A DNA stretch of 64,000 nt from Burkholderia aenigmatica (GTDB taxonomy: Bacteria; Pseudomonadota; Gammaproteobacteria; Burkholderiales; Burkholderiaceae), in contig NZ_CABVQC010000010.1 of NCBI RefSeq assembly GCF_902499175.1, forward strand, positions 62,001 through 126,000, written 5' to 3'. A model generated the notes under the pieces. The model was given only the letters and a program-made list of their open reading frames with translations, did no database searches and had not been told where the DNA came from. Positions 32,647-41,046 of this stretch are shown in pieces. How positions within the stretch are numbered: the first letter of the stretch is position 1; each line of letters starts with the position of its first letter. The position numbers and the translations under genes were made by a program.

Positions 32647-33225
32647 TCATTTCGCCGGATCCAGGCTGCCGTCGATCGAAAAACGGTAGTTGATGTCCAC
32701 CTGCGATGCATCGCCCGGTGCGGCGGTTTTCTTCAGCACGAATTCGAACGCAGGCTCGAACCAGCCGTTGCGCGGGACTTCTCCGCCGAGGATGTCGACC
32801 TGATACCAGCCGTTGTCGATCTCGATCACGGGCCTGCCCGGTTCGCGGTAACGCGCAAGCAGTGCGTTGACCGTTGCGTCGTTGAAGCGTTCGAGAATCC
32901 GCCACGTGTAGAGCATGATCGAACGATGTTCGACGCGCAGCACGTACCCGCCACGCCGATGCTGCAGGCGGCTTCCCGTCTTCAGCAGTTCGGGTGTTGC
33001 GTCATCGAGCGTGAAGATCACCGTGTACGGATGGTTCTCGATGCCGGCCAGCGGAATGACGACGCCTTCCAGCACGGCGCGGTCGCCGCTGTCGCTCGTC
33101 GTGAACGCCGTCGCGACGTCGTTCGACAGTCCGTGCTGCTCCTGGTAGCGCTTCAGCAGCAGGAGATCGCCGACGAGAAAATAGTCGACCAGATCGTTGA
33201 GGACTTCCGGGAATTCATGTCGCAT
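32647..33225 (-). CDS. Unrecognised protein, 192 residues
   Basis: Family not recognised. Cytoplasmic, no signal peptide. It starts MRHEFPEVLNDLVDYFLVGD and ends with a beta-rich segment (WYQVDILGGEVPRNGWFEPA; VDINYRFSIDGSLDP). The pattern recalls small Burkholderia proteins of the conserved hypothetical type. The start at 33225 is decided by GAAAGGAGCGGCA; an upstream frame to 33270 lacks a ribosome site. It is 37 bases upstream of the 320-residue gene on the same strand and probably co-transcribed with it. Confidence 0.6.
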   Translation of the reverse strand: MRHEFPEVLNDLVDYFLVGDLLLLKRYQEQHGLSNDVATAFTTSDSGDRAVLEGVVIPLAGIENHPYTVIFTLDDATPELLKTGSRLQHRRGGYVLRVEHRSIMLYTWRILERFNDATVNALLARYREPGRPVIEIDNGWYQVDILGGEVPRNGWFEPAFEFVLKKTAAPGDASQVDINYRFSIDGSLDPAK

Positions 33226-33318
33226 TGCCGCTCCTTTCGCGGTGCCGACGCGCGGGGATCGCAAGGGCATGAAGCGCCGCGTCGCGAAACGCTTCGCGGC
33301 GCGGCACGCGCGAAGCCC

Positions 33319-33708
33319 TTAGTCGCCGAGCTTCGACGCCACGCAACCGGTGCTCGTGCACTCGCGCTCCCGCTCGCGCAGGAACGACAGCCGCGACTGC
33401 GTCATGTCGGTCGCGCACTGGAGATCGACGAGGTAGCCGTTGTTGCGCGTCTCGCTGCACTGCGCGTCGCGCTGCCTCAGCCACGCGAGCTGGCCGGCCT
33501 TCAGCGTCGCCTGCTGGTCGCTGCTCAGTTGCTTGCGCAGGCGGCCGTACTCGTCGTTGAGGTCGCGGTCGGATTGCGAGAATTGCGTGCTGCTGCAGTA
33601 CACCTGGTCGAACGCGCTGTGCGGCTTCGCACAGCCGGCCGCGTGCGCGGCGAACGGAACGGCAAGCGCGAGCAGGGCGCAGGATGCGAGCAGATTCTTC
33701 ATTTTCAT
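33319..33708 (-). CDS. LprI-like secreted small protein
   Basis: A 129-residue exported protein with a Sec signal peptide (MKMKNLLASCALLALAVPFA, cleavage near AHA-A) and an LprI-type domain: GCAKPHSAFDQVYCSS, DLNDEYGRLRKQLSSDQQAT, LKAGQLAWLRQRDAQC. LprI of Mycobacterium inhibits lysozyme; in proteobacteria the domain is of unknown target. The four cysteines at conserved places would form disulfides in the periplasm. Start decided by CAGGAGCATCACC before the ATG at 33708. Downstream of the amidase gene in the same direction, 54 bases away. Confidence 0.75.
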   Translation of the reverse strand: MKMKNLLASCALLALAVPFAAHAAGCAKPHSAFDQVYCSSTQFSQSDRDLNDEYGRLRKQLSSDQQATLKAGQLAWLRQRDAQCSETRNNGYLVDLQCATDMTQSRLSFLRERERECTSTGCVASKLGD

Positions 33709-33762
33709 GGTGATGCTCCTGACTGGGTGAAAACCGTTGGGCCCGACGGGCGTCATCGTCGT

Positions 33763-34527
33763 TTATTTCGGCGCGGTGCACGCGTCGATGCCGCCGGCGA
33801 TCGCGGTGGACAGCTTCTGGATCGTCTCGCGACGCGCAAGCCGCGCTTCCTCGTCCGGATTGACGATCACGCCGGCCTCGACGAGCACGGCCGGAATCGG
33901 CGCGGTGCGCAGCACGACGAGATCGTCGAAGCGGTGGATGCCGAGTTGCGGGTCGATCAACGGGCGATTCTCGCCGCGGATCGGCTGCGCGTGATACAGC
34001 GACGGCCGTTCGCCGGCCGCCACCAGCCGCTCGGCGATCGCCTTTGCGCAACGCAGGCTTTCCGCATAGTGCGGATTGCGTTCCGACACGAACACCGAGA
34101 AGCCGCGGAATTCGCGCTGCCGGCCCGCGTCGATGAACTGCTGCTGCATCGAGTCGTGATGGATCGACACGAACAGGTTCGCGTCGGGTGCCTGCGTCGA
34201 ACGCTGGTCGAGTGCGATCTCGCGGCCGTCGGCCGACGTGCGCAGCACGCGGTCGCCATGCGCGGCGAGTTTTTCGGCGACCGCCGCGGACAGATCGAGG
34301 TTGTACAGGTATTCGACGCGGCCGCTCGCGCCGGTGGAGCCCGGGTGCGCCGGCGTATGGCCGGTGTCGACGACGATGTAGCGCCCGGCGGCGGGCGTGG
34401 TGCCGGCGGGGGCTGCGGTGTCGGCCGCATGCAGTGCCAGCGGCGCGCCGAGCAGCGGGGCGCAGGCGAGCATGCGCGCGGCGGCGCGCGCGAACGGGCG
34501 AAGGCGTCGGATGGTTCGGTTCGTCAT
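33763..34527 (-). CDS. N-acetylmuramoyl-L-alanine amidase (Amidase_3)
   Basis: A 254-residue exported zinc amidase that cuts the bond between MurNAc and the L-alanine of peptidoglycan stems. The N-terminus is a signal peptide (RAAARMLACAPLLGAPLALHA); the catalytic domain has VVDTGHTPAHPGS (His ligand), ASGRVEYLYNLDLS (Glu ligand), FVSIHHDS (His ligand) and AVLVEAGVIVN near the end (catalytic Glu). It is of the AmiC-like catalytic-domain-only type, with no AMIN domain. The ATG at 34527 places the signal peptide normally; the frame runs on to 34587. It precedes the LprI-like gene on the same strand. Confidence 0.88.
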   Translation of the reverse strand: MTNRTIRRLRPFARAAARMLACAPLLGAPLALHAADTAAPAGTTPAAGRYIVVDTGHTPAHPGSTGASGRVEYLYNLDLSAAVAEKLAAHGDRVLRTSADGREIALDQRSTQAPDANLFVSIHHDSMQQQFIDAGRQREFRGFSVFVSERNPHYAESLRCAKAIAERLVAAGERPSLYHAQPIRGENRPLIDPQLGIHRFDDLVVLRTAPIPAVLVEAGVIVNPDEEARLARRETIQKLSTAIAGGIDACTAPK

Positions 34528-34651
34528 TGTTGTTGTCGAGGCGGGCATACGGCGCGTCGGACGGCGCGGCACCATCGGCCTGCTCAATGCAGTCGGAATG
34601 TCGCGCGATTATAGCGGGTGGCGGTGCCGCCGCAATGACGGATGACGGCCG

Positions 34652-36271
34652 TCAGGCCAGCACGCGTCGGGCGGCGAGCATGCCCCAGTACGACGCTTCC
34701 TCGAACAGCGACAGCCCGGACAGGTCCGCATGCGCAAACACGACGGGGCCATCGGCATCGCGCAGCGCGAGCAGCCCCGGCCGGCTCAGGAAGCCGACGT
34801 CGGGCGTCGCCATCGCGTGGCCGCGCACGGTGATCTCGAGCGCCGTCGCGTGTTTCCACAGGTCGCGCCCGTAGACGGCCTGCAGGTCGATCGCCGCCTG
34901 TTCGCGCAACGCATCGGGCTTCGCCTGCGCGAGCCAGCGGCGCGTGTCGTCCGGCGCTTGCGTGCTCAACGCCTGGTACGCGGAGAACACCGAGCGCGTC
35001 GGCGGCGACATGCGGATCAACTGGTGCGTCGACACGACATAGCCGAGCCCCGCGCCGTCGTAGACGACGTTGTCCCACGCGAGCGGCACGCCCGCTGCTT
35101 CGGCCGGCATGCCGTCGAGCAGGAAGTTGGACACGAGCCACGGCGCGCGTGGCGGCAGGTCGCGCGCGGGGTCGAAGCCATACGCGCCGAGCTGCGGAAA
35201 CACGCGCGCCGCGACGAACAGCGGCATCGCGCAGACGACGCGTCGCGCCTTCAGCGTGAACGTCGACAGCGCGCCGTCGTCGCCGATGCGCGCGCACAGC
35301 ACGTCGACGCCGCTCGCGCGCTCGGTCGCGCGCACCGCGAAGCCGTCGCGCGACCACGCGTTCGAACCGGTACGCGCGGTGATCGAATCGGTGAGCTTGG
35401 TCACCATCGTGTGCAGCCCGTCGGGCCAGGTCAGCACCGCGCCGTCGCTCGCGTCGCCCGCGTGGCCGCCGCGCGACGAGAAATAGTGCAGGCCGGCCCA
35501 CGCGGACACGTGCTCGTATCCGGCGCCGTAGTCGTCGCGGCAGCAGTAGTTCAGATACCAGTGCAGGGCCTTCGCGGTGTAGCCCTCGTCGAGCAGCCAC
35601 TGACGGAGCGAGCGCCGGTCGAGCGCGCGCCAGCGCGGGTCGTGCGACGATTCCGCGATCGGGATGCAGAACACCTTGCGGCCATCGGCGCCGCGCGCGG
35701 TGCGCAGCGTGTCCGTGTACGCGAAGAAGCGTGCCTGTTGCGCGAGCGCGTCGGCGCCGAGGCCGGCCGTCGGCACGATGCCGTCCCGCCACTGCCCGGC
35801 GATGAAGAGCCGTTCGTCGGGCGCATGGACGAGCACGCGCTCGTCGTACACCGGGCGCGCCGAGAACGGCGCCGATTCGATCACGCCGAGATCGGCGAGC
35901 ATGTCGCGCAGATGCGTGGATTCGAGCGACGGCAGCGGCAGGTAGTGCGCGCCTTTCGGATAACCGAGATCACCGAAGCGGCCGCCGGCCGCGTTGCCGC
36001 CGAATTCGGGGCCCGCGAGCACCGTGAAGTGCCGGTGCCCGGCGCGCGCGAGCTGCCATGCGCACGACAGCCCGGCGGCGCCCGCGCCGAGGATCGCGAC
36101 GTCGGTCTCGAGCGTGCCGGACGGCGGCGGCAGTGTCGCATGGTCGCGCAGCGCATGGCCTTCGCGCATGCCGGGGTAGCCGACCTGCGGCGTCGTCTCG
36201 ATCCAGCCGGTGCGCCCGCAGGCGGCGAGCGACGCGGCCGCCGACGCGACGAGGAACGTGCGGCGGTCCAT
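34652..36271 (-). CDS. FAD-dependent amine oxidase-like protein with Tat lipoprotein signal
   Basis: A 539-residue flavoprotein. The N-terminus is a Tat signal with a lipobox: MDRRTFLVASAAASLAACG (twin Arg at 3-4, Leu-Ala-Ala-Cys), so it should be folded with FAD, exported and lipid-anchored. The FAD motif VAILGAGAAGLSCAWQLARAG follows at about residue 58, and the C-terminal PVVFAHADLSGLSLFEEASY closes the flavin domain. The fold is the monoamine/polyamine oxidase type. Its ATG overlaps the stop of the spermidine-synthase-like gene by one base (TGATG at 36269-36273), which ties the oxidase to polyamine production. Confidence 0.85.
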   Translation of the reverse strand: MDRRTFLVASAAASLAACGRTGWIETTPQVGYPGMREGHALRDHATLPPPSGTLETDVAILGAGAAGLSCAWQLARAGHRHFTVLAGPEFGGNAAGGRFGDLGYPKGAHYLPLPSLESTHLRDMLADLGVIESAPFSARPVYDERVLVHAPDERLFIAGQWRDGIVPTAGLGADALAQQARFFAYTDTLRTARGADGRKVFCIPIAESSHDPRWRALDRRSLRQWLLDEGYTAKALHWYLNYCCRDDYGAGYEHVSAWAGLHYFSSRGGHAGDASDGAVLTWPDGLHTMVTKLTDSITARTGSNAWSRDGFAVRATERASGVDVLCARIGDDGALSTFTLKARRVVCAMPLFVAARVFPQLGAYGFDPARDLPPRAPWLVSNFLLDGMPAEAAGVPLAWDNVVYDGAGLGYVVSTHQLIRMSPPTRSVFSAYQALSTQAPDDTRRWLAQAKPDALREQAAIDLQAVYGRDLWKHATALEITVRGHAMATPDVGFLSRPGLLALRDADGPVVFAHADLSGLSLFEEASYWGMLAARRVLA

Positions 36272-37785
36272 CAGCGCAGCACGTGCTTCCAGTCGTCGTC
36301 GAAACGGCGCACGAGCGGCTGGTCGTTGAGTTCGTTCGGCGACATCGGCAGCGCCGGCATGTCGGCCGGGAAGTGGAACATCTCGGCGGCCGTCTGCGCG
36401 TCGAGCCAGCGCGTGGGCACCGAGTAGTGCGTCGGCACCGTGAAGTCGCGGCGCTTGCCGGCGATCACGAAACCCCAGTCGCCGAACGACGGCACGTAGC
36501 AGTGGTACGGCCACGTGTTGAGCCCGGCTTCGTGCAGCGTCGCGATGATGGTCCAGTACGCGTGCGGCGCGAAGTACGGCGAGGTCGACTGGATCACCGC
36601 GTAGCCGTTCTCCGACAGGTGGCGCGCGAGCAGCCGGAACACCGGCACGGAATACAGCCGGCCGAGCCCGAAGTTGGTCGGGTCGGGGAAGTCGACGACG
36701 ATCGCGTCGTACACGTCGGCGTTCGATTCGAGCCAGCGCACCGCATCGTCGTTGATCACGTGCACGCGCGGGTCCTTCAACGAGCCCTGGTTCAGCTTGA
36801 CGAGCGGCGCGGACGTGGAAAACAGCTTCGTCATCGCGGGATCGAGATCGACGAGCGTGATCTGTTCGAGGTTGCGGTGCTTGAGCAGCTCGCGCACCGC
36901 GAGGCCATCGCCGCCGCCGAGCACGAGCACGCGCTTCGCCCACGGCAGCGCCTCGATCGTCGGGTGGATCAGCGCCTCGTGATAGCGGTGCTCGTCGCGC
37001 GACGAGAACTGCAGGTTGCCGTTCAGGTACAGCCGCATGTCGTCGTGCCACTGCGTGAGCACGATGCGCTGGTACGGCGTCGTTTCCGAATAGATCGTCT
37101 CGTCGCCGTACACGCCGTGTTCGGCCCAGTGCGTGATGCGATCCGACAGCGCGAAGCCGGCGATGAGCAGCCCGATCACGAGCGACGCGCGCATCAGCTT
37201 GCCGCGCACGTTGCGGATCTCGTCGCGGAACAGGTGCGTCGTCCACAGCGCGACGAACGCGTTCAGGAGCCCGAACAGGAAGCTGGTGCGCAGCAGGCCG
37301 AGGCGCGGCGCGAGCACGAGCGGGAAGATCAGCGATACGGCGAGCGAGCCGAGATAGTCGAAGGTCAGCACTTCGCTGACGGTATGGCGGAACGCCTGGC
37401 GACGCTGCTGGAACGCGCGCATCACGAGCGGGATCTCCATCCCGATCAGCATGCCGAGCGCCAGCACGAGCGCATAGAGCGCCGCGCGGAACGGCGCGGC
37501 GAGCCAGGCGAACACCGCGAACAGCAGCGCGGCCGACACGCCGCCGAGCAGGCCGACCAGCAGCTCGATGTCGACGAAGCGGTCGAGCACGTCGTCGTCC
37601 TCGACGAACTTCGCGAGCCACGAACCGATCCCCATCGCGAACAGGTAGCAGCCGATCACCGACGAGAACTGCAGGATCGAATCGCCGAGCAGGTAGCTGG
37701 ACAGCGCGCTGCTGATCAGTTCGTAGCCCAGCCCGCACGACGCGAGCACGAGAATCGACAGGACGAGCGCGCGCTTATGCAGCAT
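36271..37785 (-). CDS. Membrane-anchored spermidine synthase-like aminopropyltransferase
   Basis: A 504-residue fusion. The first 210 residues are about seven membrane helices (starting MLHKRALVLSILVLASCGLG, then LGDSILQFSSVIGCYLFAMG, FRAALYALVLALGMLIGMEIP). The rest is a class I methyltransferase-like spermidine synthase domain: VLVLGGGDGLAVRELLKH, ITLVDLDPAM, DDAVRWL and YDAIVVDFPDPTNFGLGRLY. The soluble SpeE enzymes have DxxDPxGPA at this last site; here it is DFPDPTNFGL, so the amine acceptor may differ. It would use decarboxylated SAM, made by the SAM decarboxylase at 41043. First gene of the minus-strand pair, divergent from the DUF350 operon. Confidence 0.85.
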   Translation of the reverse strand: MLHKRALVLSILVLASCGLGYELISSALSSYLLGDSILQFSSVIGCYLFAMGIGSWLAKFVEDDDVLDRFVDIELLVGLLGGVSAALLFAVFAWLAAPFRAALYALVLALGMLIGMEIPLVMRAFQQRRQAFRHTVSEVLTFDYLGSLAVSLIFPLVLAPRLGLLRTSFLFGLLNAFVALWTTHLFRDEIRNVRGKLMRASLVIGLLIAGFALSDRITHWAEHGVYGDETIYSETTPYQRIVLTQWHDDMRLYLNGNLQFSSRDEHRYHEALIHPTIEALPWAKRVLVLGGGDGLAVRELLKHRNLEQITLVDLDPAMTKLFSTSAPLVKLNQGSLKDPRVHVINDDAVRWLESNADVYDAIVVDFPDPTNFGLGRLYSVPVFRLLARHLSENGYAVIQSTSPYFAPHAYWTIIATLHEAGLNTWPYHCYVPSFGDWGFVIAGKRRDFTVPTHYSVPTRWLDAQTAAEMFHFPADMPALPMSPNELNDQPLVRRFDDDWKHVLR

Positions 37786-37795
37786 GGTGCGTCCG

Positions 37796-37825
37796 TTGTG
37801 CAGCGGTCGGCAATGTGGATATACT
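37796..37825 (+). promoter_or_regulatory. Probable sigma-70 promoter of the DUF350-SPFH-SpeD operon
   Basis: TTGTGC (37796-37801), 18-base spacer, TATACT (37820-37825); transcription would start about 75 bases before the DUF350 ATG at 37907, which has GAGGGAAAGA as ribosome site. The gap to the divergent spermidine-synthase-like gene is only 121 bases, so both promoters are close together and can be regulated jointly. Confidence 0.5.
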
Positions 37826-37906
37826 GGCGCGGAATTTTGACTGCTGGCCCTGCGCGGGCCGGCCGGCGACGGGGCGGCGAACCGAGCACAAAATCCGAGG
37901 GAAAGA

Positions 37907-38293
37907 ATGAATAGTGCCTATCTCTATGCGGTTCATTTACTGTCGGCGTTCGTGCTGCTTCTTGTGTTCGCGGCAGTGTACCTGAAGGTCACCCCGTTCG
38001 ACGAACTGGCGCTGATCCGCGACGGCAACGCGGCCGCGACGCTGTCGTTCGGCGGCGCGCTGATCGGCTTCTGCCTGACGCTCGCGTCCAGCATCGCGCA
38101 CAATTCCACGCTCGGCGAAGTCGTGATCTGGGCCGTCGGTGCGATGGTCGTGCAACTGATCACCTATGCGGCGCTGACGCGCCTGATGCCCGGCATGAAT
38201 CATGCGATCGAGGATCGCAACGTCGCGATGGGCGGCCTGATGGGCACCGCGTCGCTCGTCGTCGGCATCATCAATGCCGCCTGCCTGACCTGA
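37907..38293 (+). CDS. DUF350 family membrane protein
   Basis: A 128-residue inner-membrane protein with four helices, all of it one DUF350 domain: YLYAVHLLSAFVLLLVFAAV, then FDELALIRDGNAAATLSFGG, SSIAHNS, and GTASLVVGIINAACLT. DUF350 (YjfL in E. coli) is often found with polyamine or glutathionylspermidine-type genes and SPFH/PspA-type membrane proteins; no biochemical function is established. It leads the plus-strand operon and lies divergent from the spermidine-synthase-like gene. Confidence 0.85.
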   Translation: MNSAYLYAVHLLSAFVLLLVFAAVYLKVTPFDELALIRDGNAAATLSFGGALIGFCLTLASSIAHNSTLGEVVIWAVGAMVVQLITYAALTRLMPGMNHAIEDRNVAMGGLMGTASLVVGIINAACLT

Positions 38294-38320
38294 CACGCCA
38301 CGCGTTTCGAGGAGACCGAC

Positions 38321-39373
38321 ATGAGTCTGGGATCGTTTATCCGCAAGCAGTTCGTCGACGTCCTGCAATGGACGGAAGACACCGATGGCGTGCTGGCCTG
38401 GCGCTATCCGATGGAAGACATGGAAATCCGGTACGGCGGCAAGCTGACCGTGCGCGAAACGCAGGTCGCGATCTTCGTGAACGAAGGCAAGGTCGCCGAC
38501 ATCTTCCAGGCGGGGTTGTACACGCTGGAGACGAACACGCTGCCGGTGCTCACGTACCTGAAGAACTGGGACAAGCTCTTTCAGTCGCCTTTCAAGTCGG
38601 ACGTCTACTTCTTCAGCACGCGGCTGCAGCTCGGCCGGCGCTGGGGCACCGCGCAGCCGCTGACGATCCGCGACCGCGAATTCGGCTTCGTGCAGGTGCG
38701 CGCGTTCGGCATCTACTCGTACCGGATCGTCGACGCGGGCGCGTTCTATCGCGAGGTCAGCGGTACGCGCGCGCAGTACACGGTCGACGATCTCGAACAG
38801 CAGCTGCGTAATCTGGTCGTCACTGCGATGAGTACAACGTTCGGCTCGGCCGACGTGCCGTTCGTCGACATGGCCGCGAACCAGTCGCTGCTGTCGCAGC
38901 GCGTCGCCGACGCGCTGGTGCCGGTGTTTACGCGCTATGGCCTCGCGCTCGACGCGTTCGCGGTCGAGAGCGTGTCGCTGCCGGCCGAATTGCAGAAGGC
39001 GCTCGATCTGCGGATCGGCGCGGGGATGGCCGGCGATCTCGCCCGCGCCACGCAATACCAGACCGCGCAGGCGATTCCGCTCGCCGCGCAGAATCCGGGC
39101 GGCATCGCGGGTGTGGGTGCGGGGCTTGCCGCGGGCGCGGTGATCGGGCAGGCGATGGCTGGCCAGATGGCGGGTGCCGCGCAACCGGCGCCGGCTGCAC
39201 CGCCTGCGCCCGCCGCGGCACCGGCCGCCGCCGCGCAGCCTGCCGCGCCGGCGGAAGGCACCGATTACGTGCAGCGCCTCGAACAGTTGAAGGCGCTGTT
39301 CGACAAGGGCCTCGTGACCGAAGACGAATATTCGCGCGCGAAGGCCGAGATCCTCGCGAAGCTCACCCGGTAA
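38321..39373 (+). CDS. SPFH-domain protein with SHOCT tail
   Basis: A 350-residue protein. Residues 1-200 are an SPFH (band 7) domain of the Svf2/virion-core-like subtype: FVDVLQWTEDTDGVLAWRYP, YGGKLTVRETQVAIFVNEG, VQVRAFGIYSYRI. A helix-rich and Ala/Pro-rich linker with Gly-Ala repeats (about residues 245-310) follows, and the last 35 residues are a SHOCT motif (LEQLKALFDKGLVTEDEYSR, AEILAKL), a short oligomerisation helix pair. SPFH proteins form membrane microdomain rings. No signal peptide; membrane attachment probably peripheral. Lies between DUF350 and the DUF4178 gene. Confidence 0.85.
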   Translation: MSLGSFIRKQFVDVLQWTEDTDGVLAWRYPMEDMEIRYGGKLTVRETQVAIFVNEGKVADIFQAGLYTLETNTLPVLTYLKNWDKLFQSPFKSDVYFFSTRLQLGRRWGTAQPLTIRDREFGFVQVRAFGIYSYRIVDAGAFYREVSGTRAQYTVDDLEQQLRNLVVTAMSTTFGSADVPFVDMAANQSLLSQRVADALVPVFTRYGLALDAFAVESVSLPAELQKALDLRIGAGMAGDLARATQYQTAQAIPLAAQNPGGIAGVGAGLAAGAVIGQAMAGQMAGAAQPAPAAPPAPAAAPAAAAQPAAPAEGTDYVQRLEQLKALFDKGLVTEDEYSRAKAEILAKLTR

Positions 39374-39382
39374 GCGTCGCGC

Positions 39383-40900
39383 ATGTTCAGTACCTCGTGC
39401 CCCCAGTGCGGCGCGCCGGTCGAGTTTCGCTCGGCGGCGGCGGTGATGGCCGTCTGCGCGTTCTGCCGCAGCACGCTGCTCAAGCGCGGCACCGACGTCG
39501 AACGTATTGGCGAACTGGCCGCGGTACTCGACGATGCGTCGCCGATCCAGATCGGCACGGCCGGGCGCTACGGCAAGCGCACGTTCACGGTGCTCGGGCG
39601 CATCCAGATGACCTACGACGCCGGCGCATGGAGCGAGTGGTATGTCGTGTTCGACGACGGCGCGTTCGGCTGGCTGTCGGATGCGTCGGGTCAGTATGCA
39701 GTCACGGTGCGCGAGCCCGACGATGCGTCCGGCGGCGCGTGGCCGGCGTTCGGCACGCTGGAACCGGGCATGCGGATCGACCACGGCGGCCGCGCGTTTC
39801 TCGTGTCCGACGTGCGCACCGCGCGCTGCACGGGCGGCGACGGCGAGCTGCCGTTCCGCGTCGATGCCGGCTGGGAGGCGCGCGTCGTCGACCTGCGCAC
39901 CGGCAACGCATTCGCGACCTACGACTATTCCGACGCCGATTCGAACGGCGGGAGCCCGGCAGTCTATACGGGCGAAGCACTCGAATTCGATGCGCTCGCG
40001 TTCACCGGGCTGCGCGATACCGAACACGATACGCGCGAGAAGCGCGGGGCGGAGATGGTGCCGTTCGCGTGCCCGAGCTGCGGCGCGCCGCTGTCGTATG
40101 CGCCGAACGTCGCCGACTACGTGGTGTGCGGCAGTTGCCACGCGGGCGTGCAGTGCACGGCCGAGCAGCAGACGGTGTTCTCGGCGCAGCGCAAGCTCGA
40201 AGCGGTGAAGGGTGCGCTGGAGCTCGGCGCGATCGGCACGTTCGACGGCGTGAAGTACACGGTGATCGGGATGATGCGTTGCCGCGTGCCGGACGACGAC
40301 GAGACGTGGGACGAATACCTGCTGCTGAACCCGAAGCGCGGCTTCCTGTGGCTCGTGCAGAGCGAAGGGCGCTGGGAGCGCGTGCAGGTGCTCGATCAAT
40401 GGCCGACGATCGGCAGCAATGCCGACGTGACCGACGGCGACAAGACCTACCGCTTGCGCGAGGAATACGACTCGGAGGTCGTCTACGTGGTCGGTGCGTT
40501 CAACTGGCGCGTGCAGGTCGGCGATCGCACGTCGATCATCGACTACGGCTGGCAGAAGGACAAGCTGACGCGCGAGCGCAGCGACGCGGAGATCGTCTGG
40601 TCGCGCGCGCGGCCGCTGTCGGGCCGCACACTCGCCGAACGCTTCGGCACACCGGCGCTCGCGACGGCCGCGGCGGCAGCGGCAACGGGCGCCACCGAGT
40701 CGACGGGTCTGTTCGGCCGGAAAGGCCCGCACAGTTTCGCGCCGCTGCCGCTGGTGTTCAGCGCGCTGTTCGTGATCCTGAACATGAGCTCGCTGTTTTC
40801 GTTCAGCGGCCGCTCCGTCTACGTGCTGGTCGGCCTGCTGGTGCTGTGGCTGCCTGAATGGCTGTGGAAGAGTTTTGCGTCGGACGGAGGCAACGCGTGA
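39383..40900 (+). CDS. Double zinc-ribbon/DUF4178 protein with C-terminal membrane helices
   Basis: A 505-residue protein of two repeated halves. The first zinc ribbon is CPQCGAP...CAFC (about residues 6-29), followed by a DUF4178 domain with GRYGKRTFTVLGRIQMTYDA and WSEWYVVFDDGAFGWLSDASGQ. The second ribbon is CPSCGAP...CGSC (about 231-253), with a second DUF4178 domain (FDGVKYTVIGMMRCRVPDDD; WDEYLLLNPKRGFLWLVQSE). Two membrane helices near the end (LVFSALFVILNMSSLF; VYVLVGLLVLWLPEWLW) fix it to the membrane. DUF4178 occurs in polyamine-linked clusters but has no known activity. Starts 9 bases after the SPFH stop. Confidence 0.85.
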   Translation: MFSTSCPQCGAPVEFRSAAAVMAVCAFCRSTLLKRGTDVERIGELAAVLDDASPIQIGTAGRYGKRTFTVLGRIQMTYDAGAWSEWYVVFDDGAFGWLSDASGQYAVTVREPDDASGGAWPAFGTLEPGMRIDHGGRAFLVSDVRTARCTGGDGELPFRVDAGWEARVVDLRTGNAFATYDYSDADSNGGSPAVYTGEALEFDALAFTGLRDTEHDTREKRGAEMVPFACPSCGAPLSYAPNVADYVVCGSCHAGVQCTAEQQTVFSAQRKLEAVKGALELGAIGTFDGVKYTVIGMMRCRVPDDDETWDEYLLLNPKRGFLWLVQSEGRWERVQVLDQWPTIGSNADVTDGDKTYRLREEYDSEVVYVVGAFNWRVQVGDRTSIIDYGWQKDKLTRERSDAEIVWSRARPLSGRTLAERFGTPALATAAAAAATGATESTGLFGRKGPHSFAPLPLVFSALFVILNMSSLFSFSGRSVYVLVGLLVLWLPEWLWKSFASDGGNA

Positions 40901-41046
40901 TCCGGTACATCCTCTACGGCATCTATGGCCTGATCGTCGTCACGCTGTTCAGCTGCGCGTCGATCGGCGGCAGCGGGTCGGGCGGCAGCGGCTGGGGCAG
41001 TTCGTCGGCTCGCAGCGGCTACTCGTCGTACGGATCGCACAAGTGA
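40897..41046 (+). CDS. Tiny membrane protein or lipoprotein, 49 residues
   Basis: A GTG start at 40897 overlaps the DUF4178 stop (GTGA), with a good CGGAGG ribosome site seven bases before. The protein begins VIRYILYGIYGLIVVTLFSC, one hydrophobic helix ending in a Cys (FSCAS) that may be lipidated; the remaining 28 residues are a Ser/Gly-rich tail (GGSGSGGSGWGSSSARSGYS). It matches the small accessory proteins that accompany DUF4178 genes. Function unknown; a membrane-anchored flexible peptide is all that can be said. Confidence 0.65.
   Translation: MIRYILYGIYGLIVVTLFSCASIGGSGSGGSGWGSSSARSGYSSYGSHK

Noticed and set aside
34730-36427. 565-codon plus-strand frame opposite the amine oxidase
   Set aside because: Arg-rich shadow; the oxidase has a Tat signal, FAD motif and coupled start.
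37937-40732. 931-codon minus-strand frame across the polyamine operon
   Set aside because: Product is Arg/Ala/Glu-rich shadow; DUF350, SPFH and DUF4178 genes on the plus strand explain the region.
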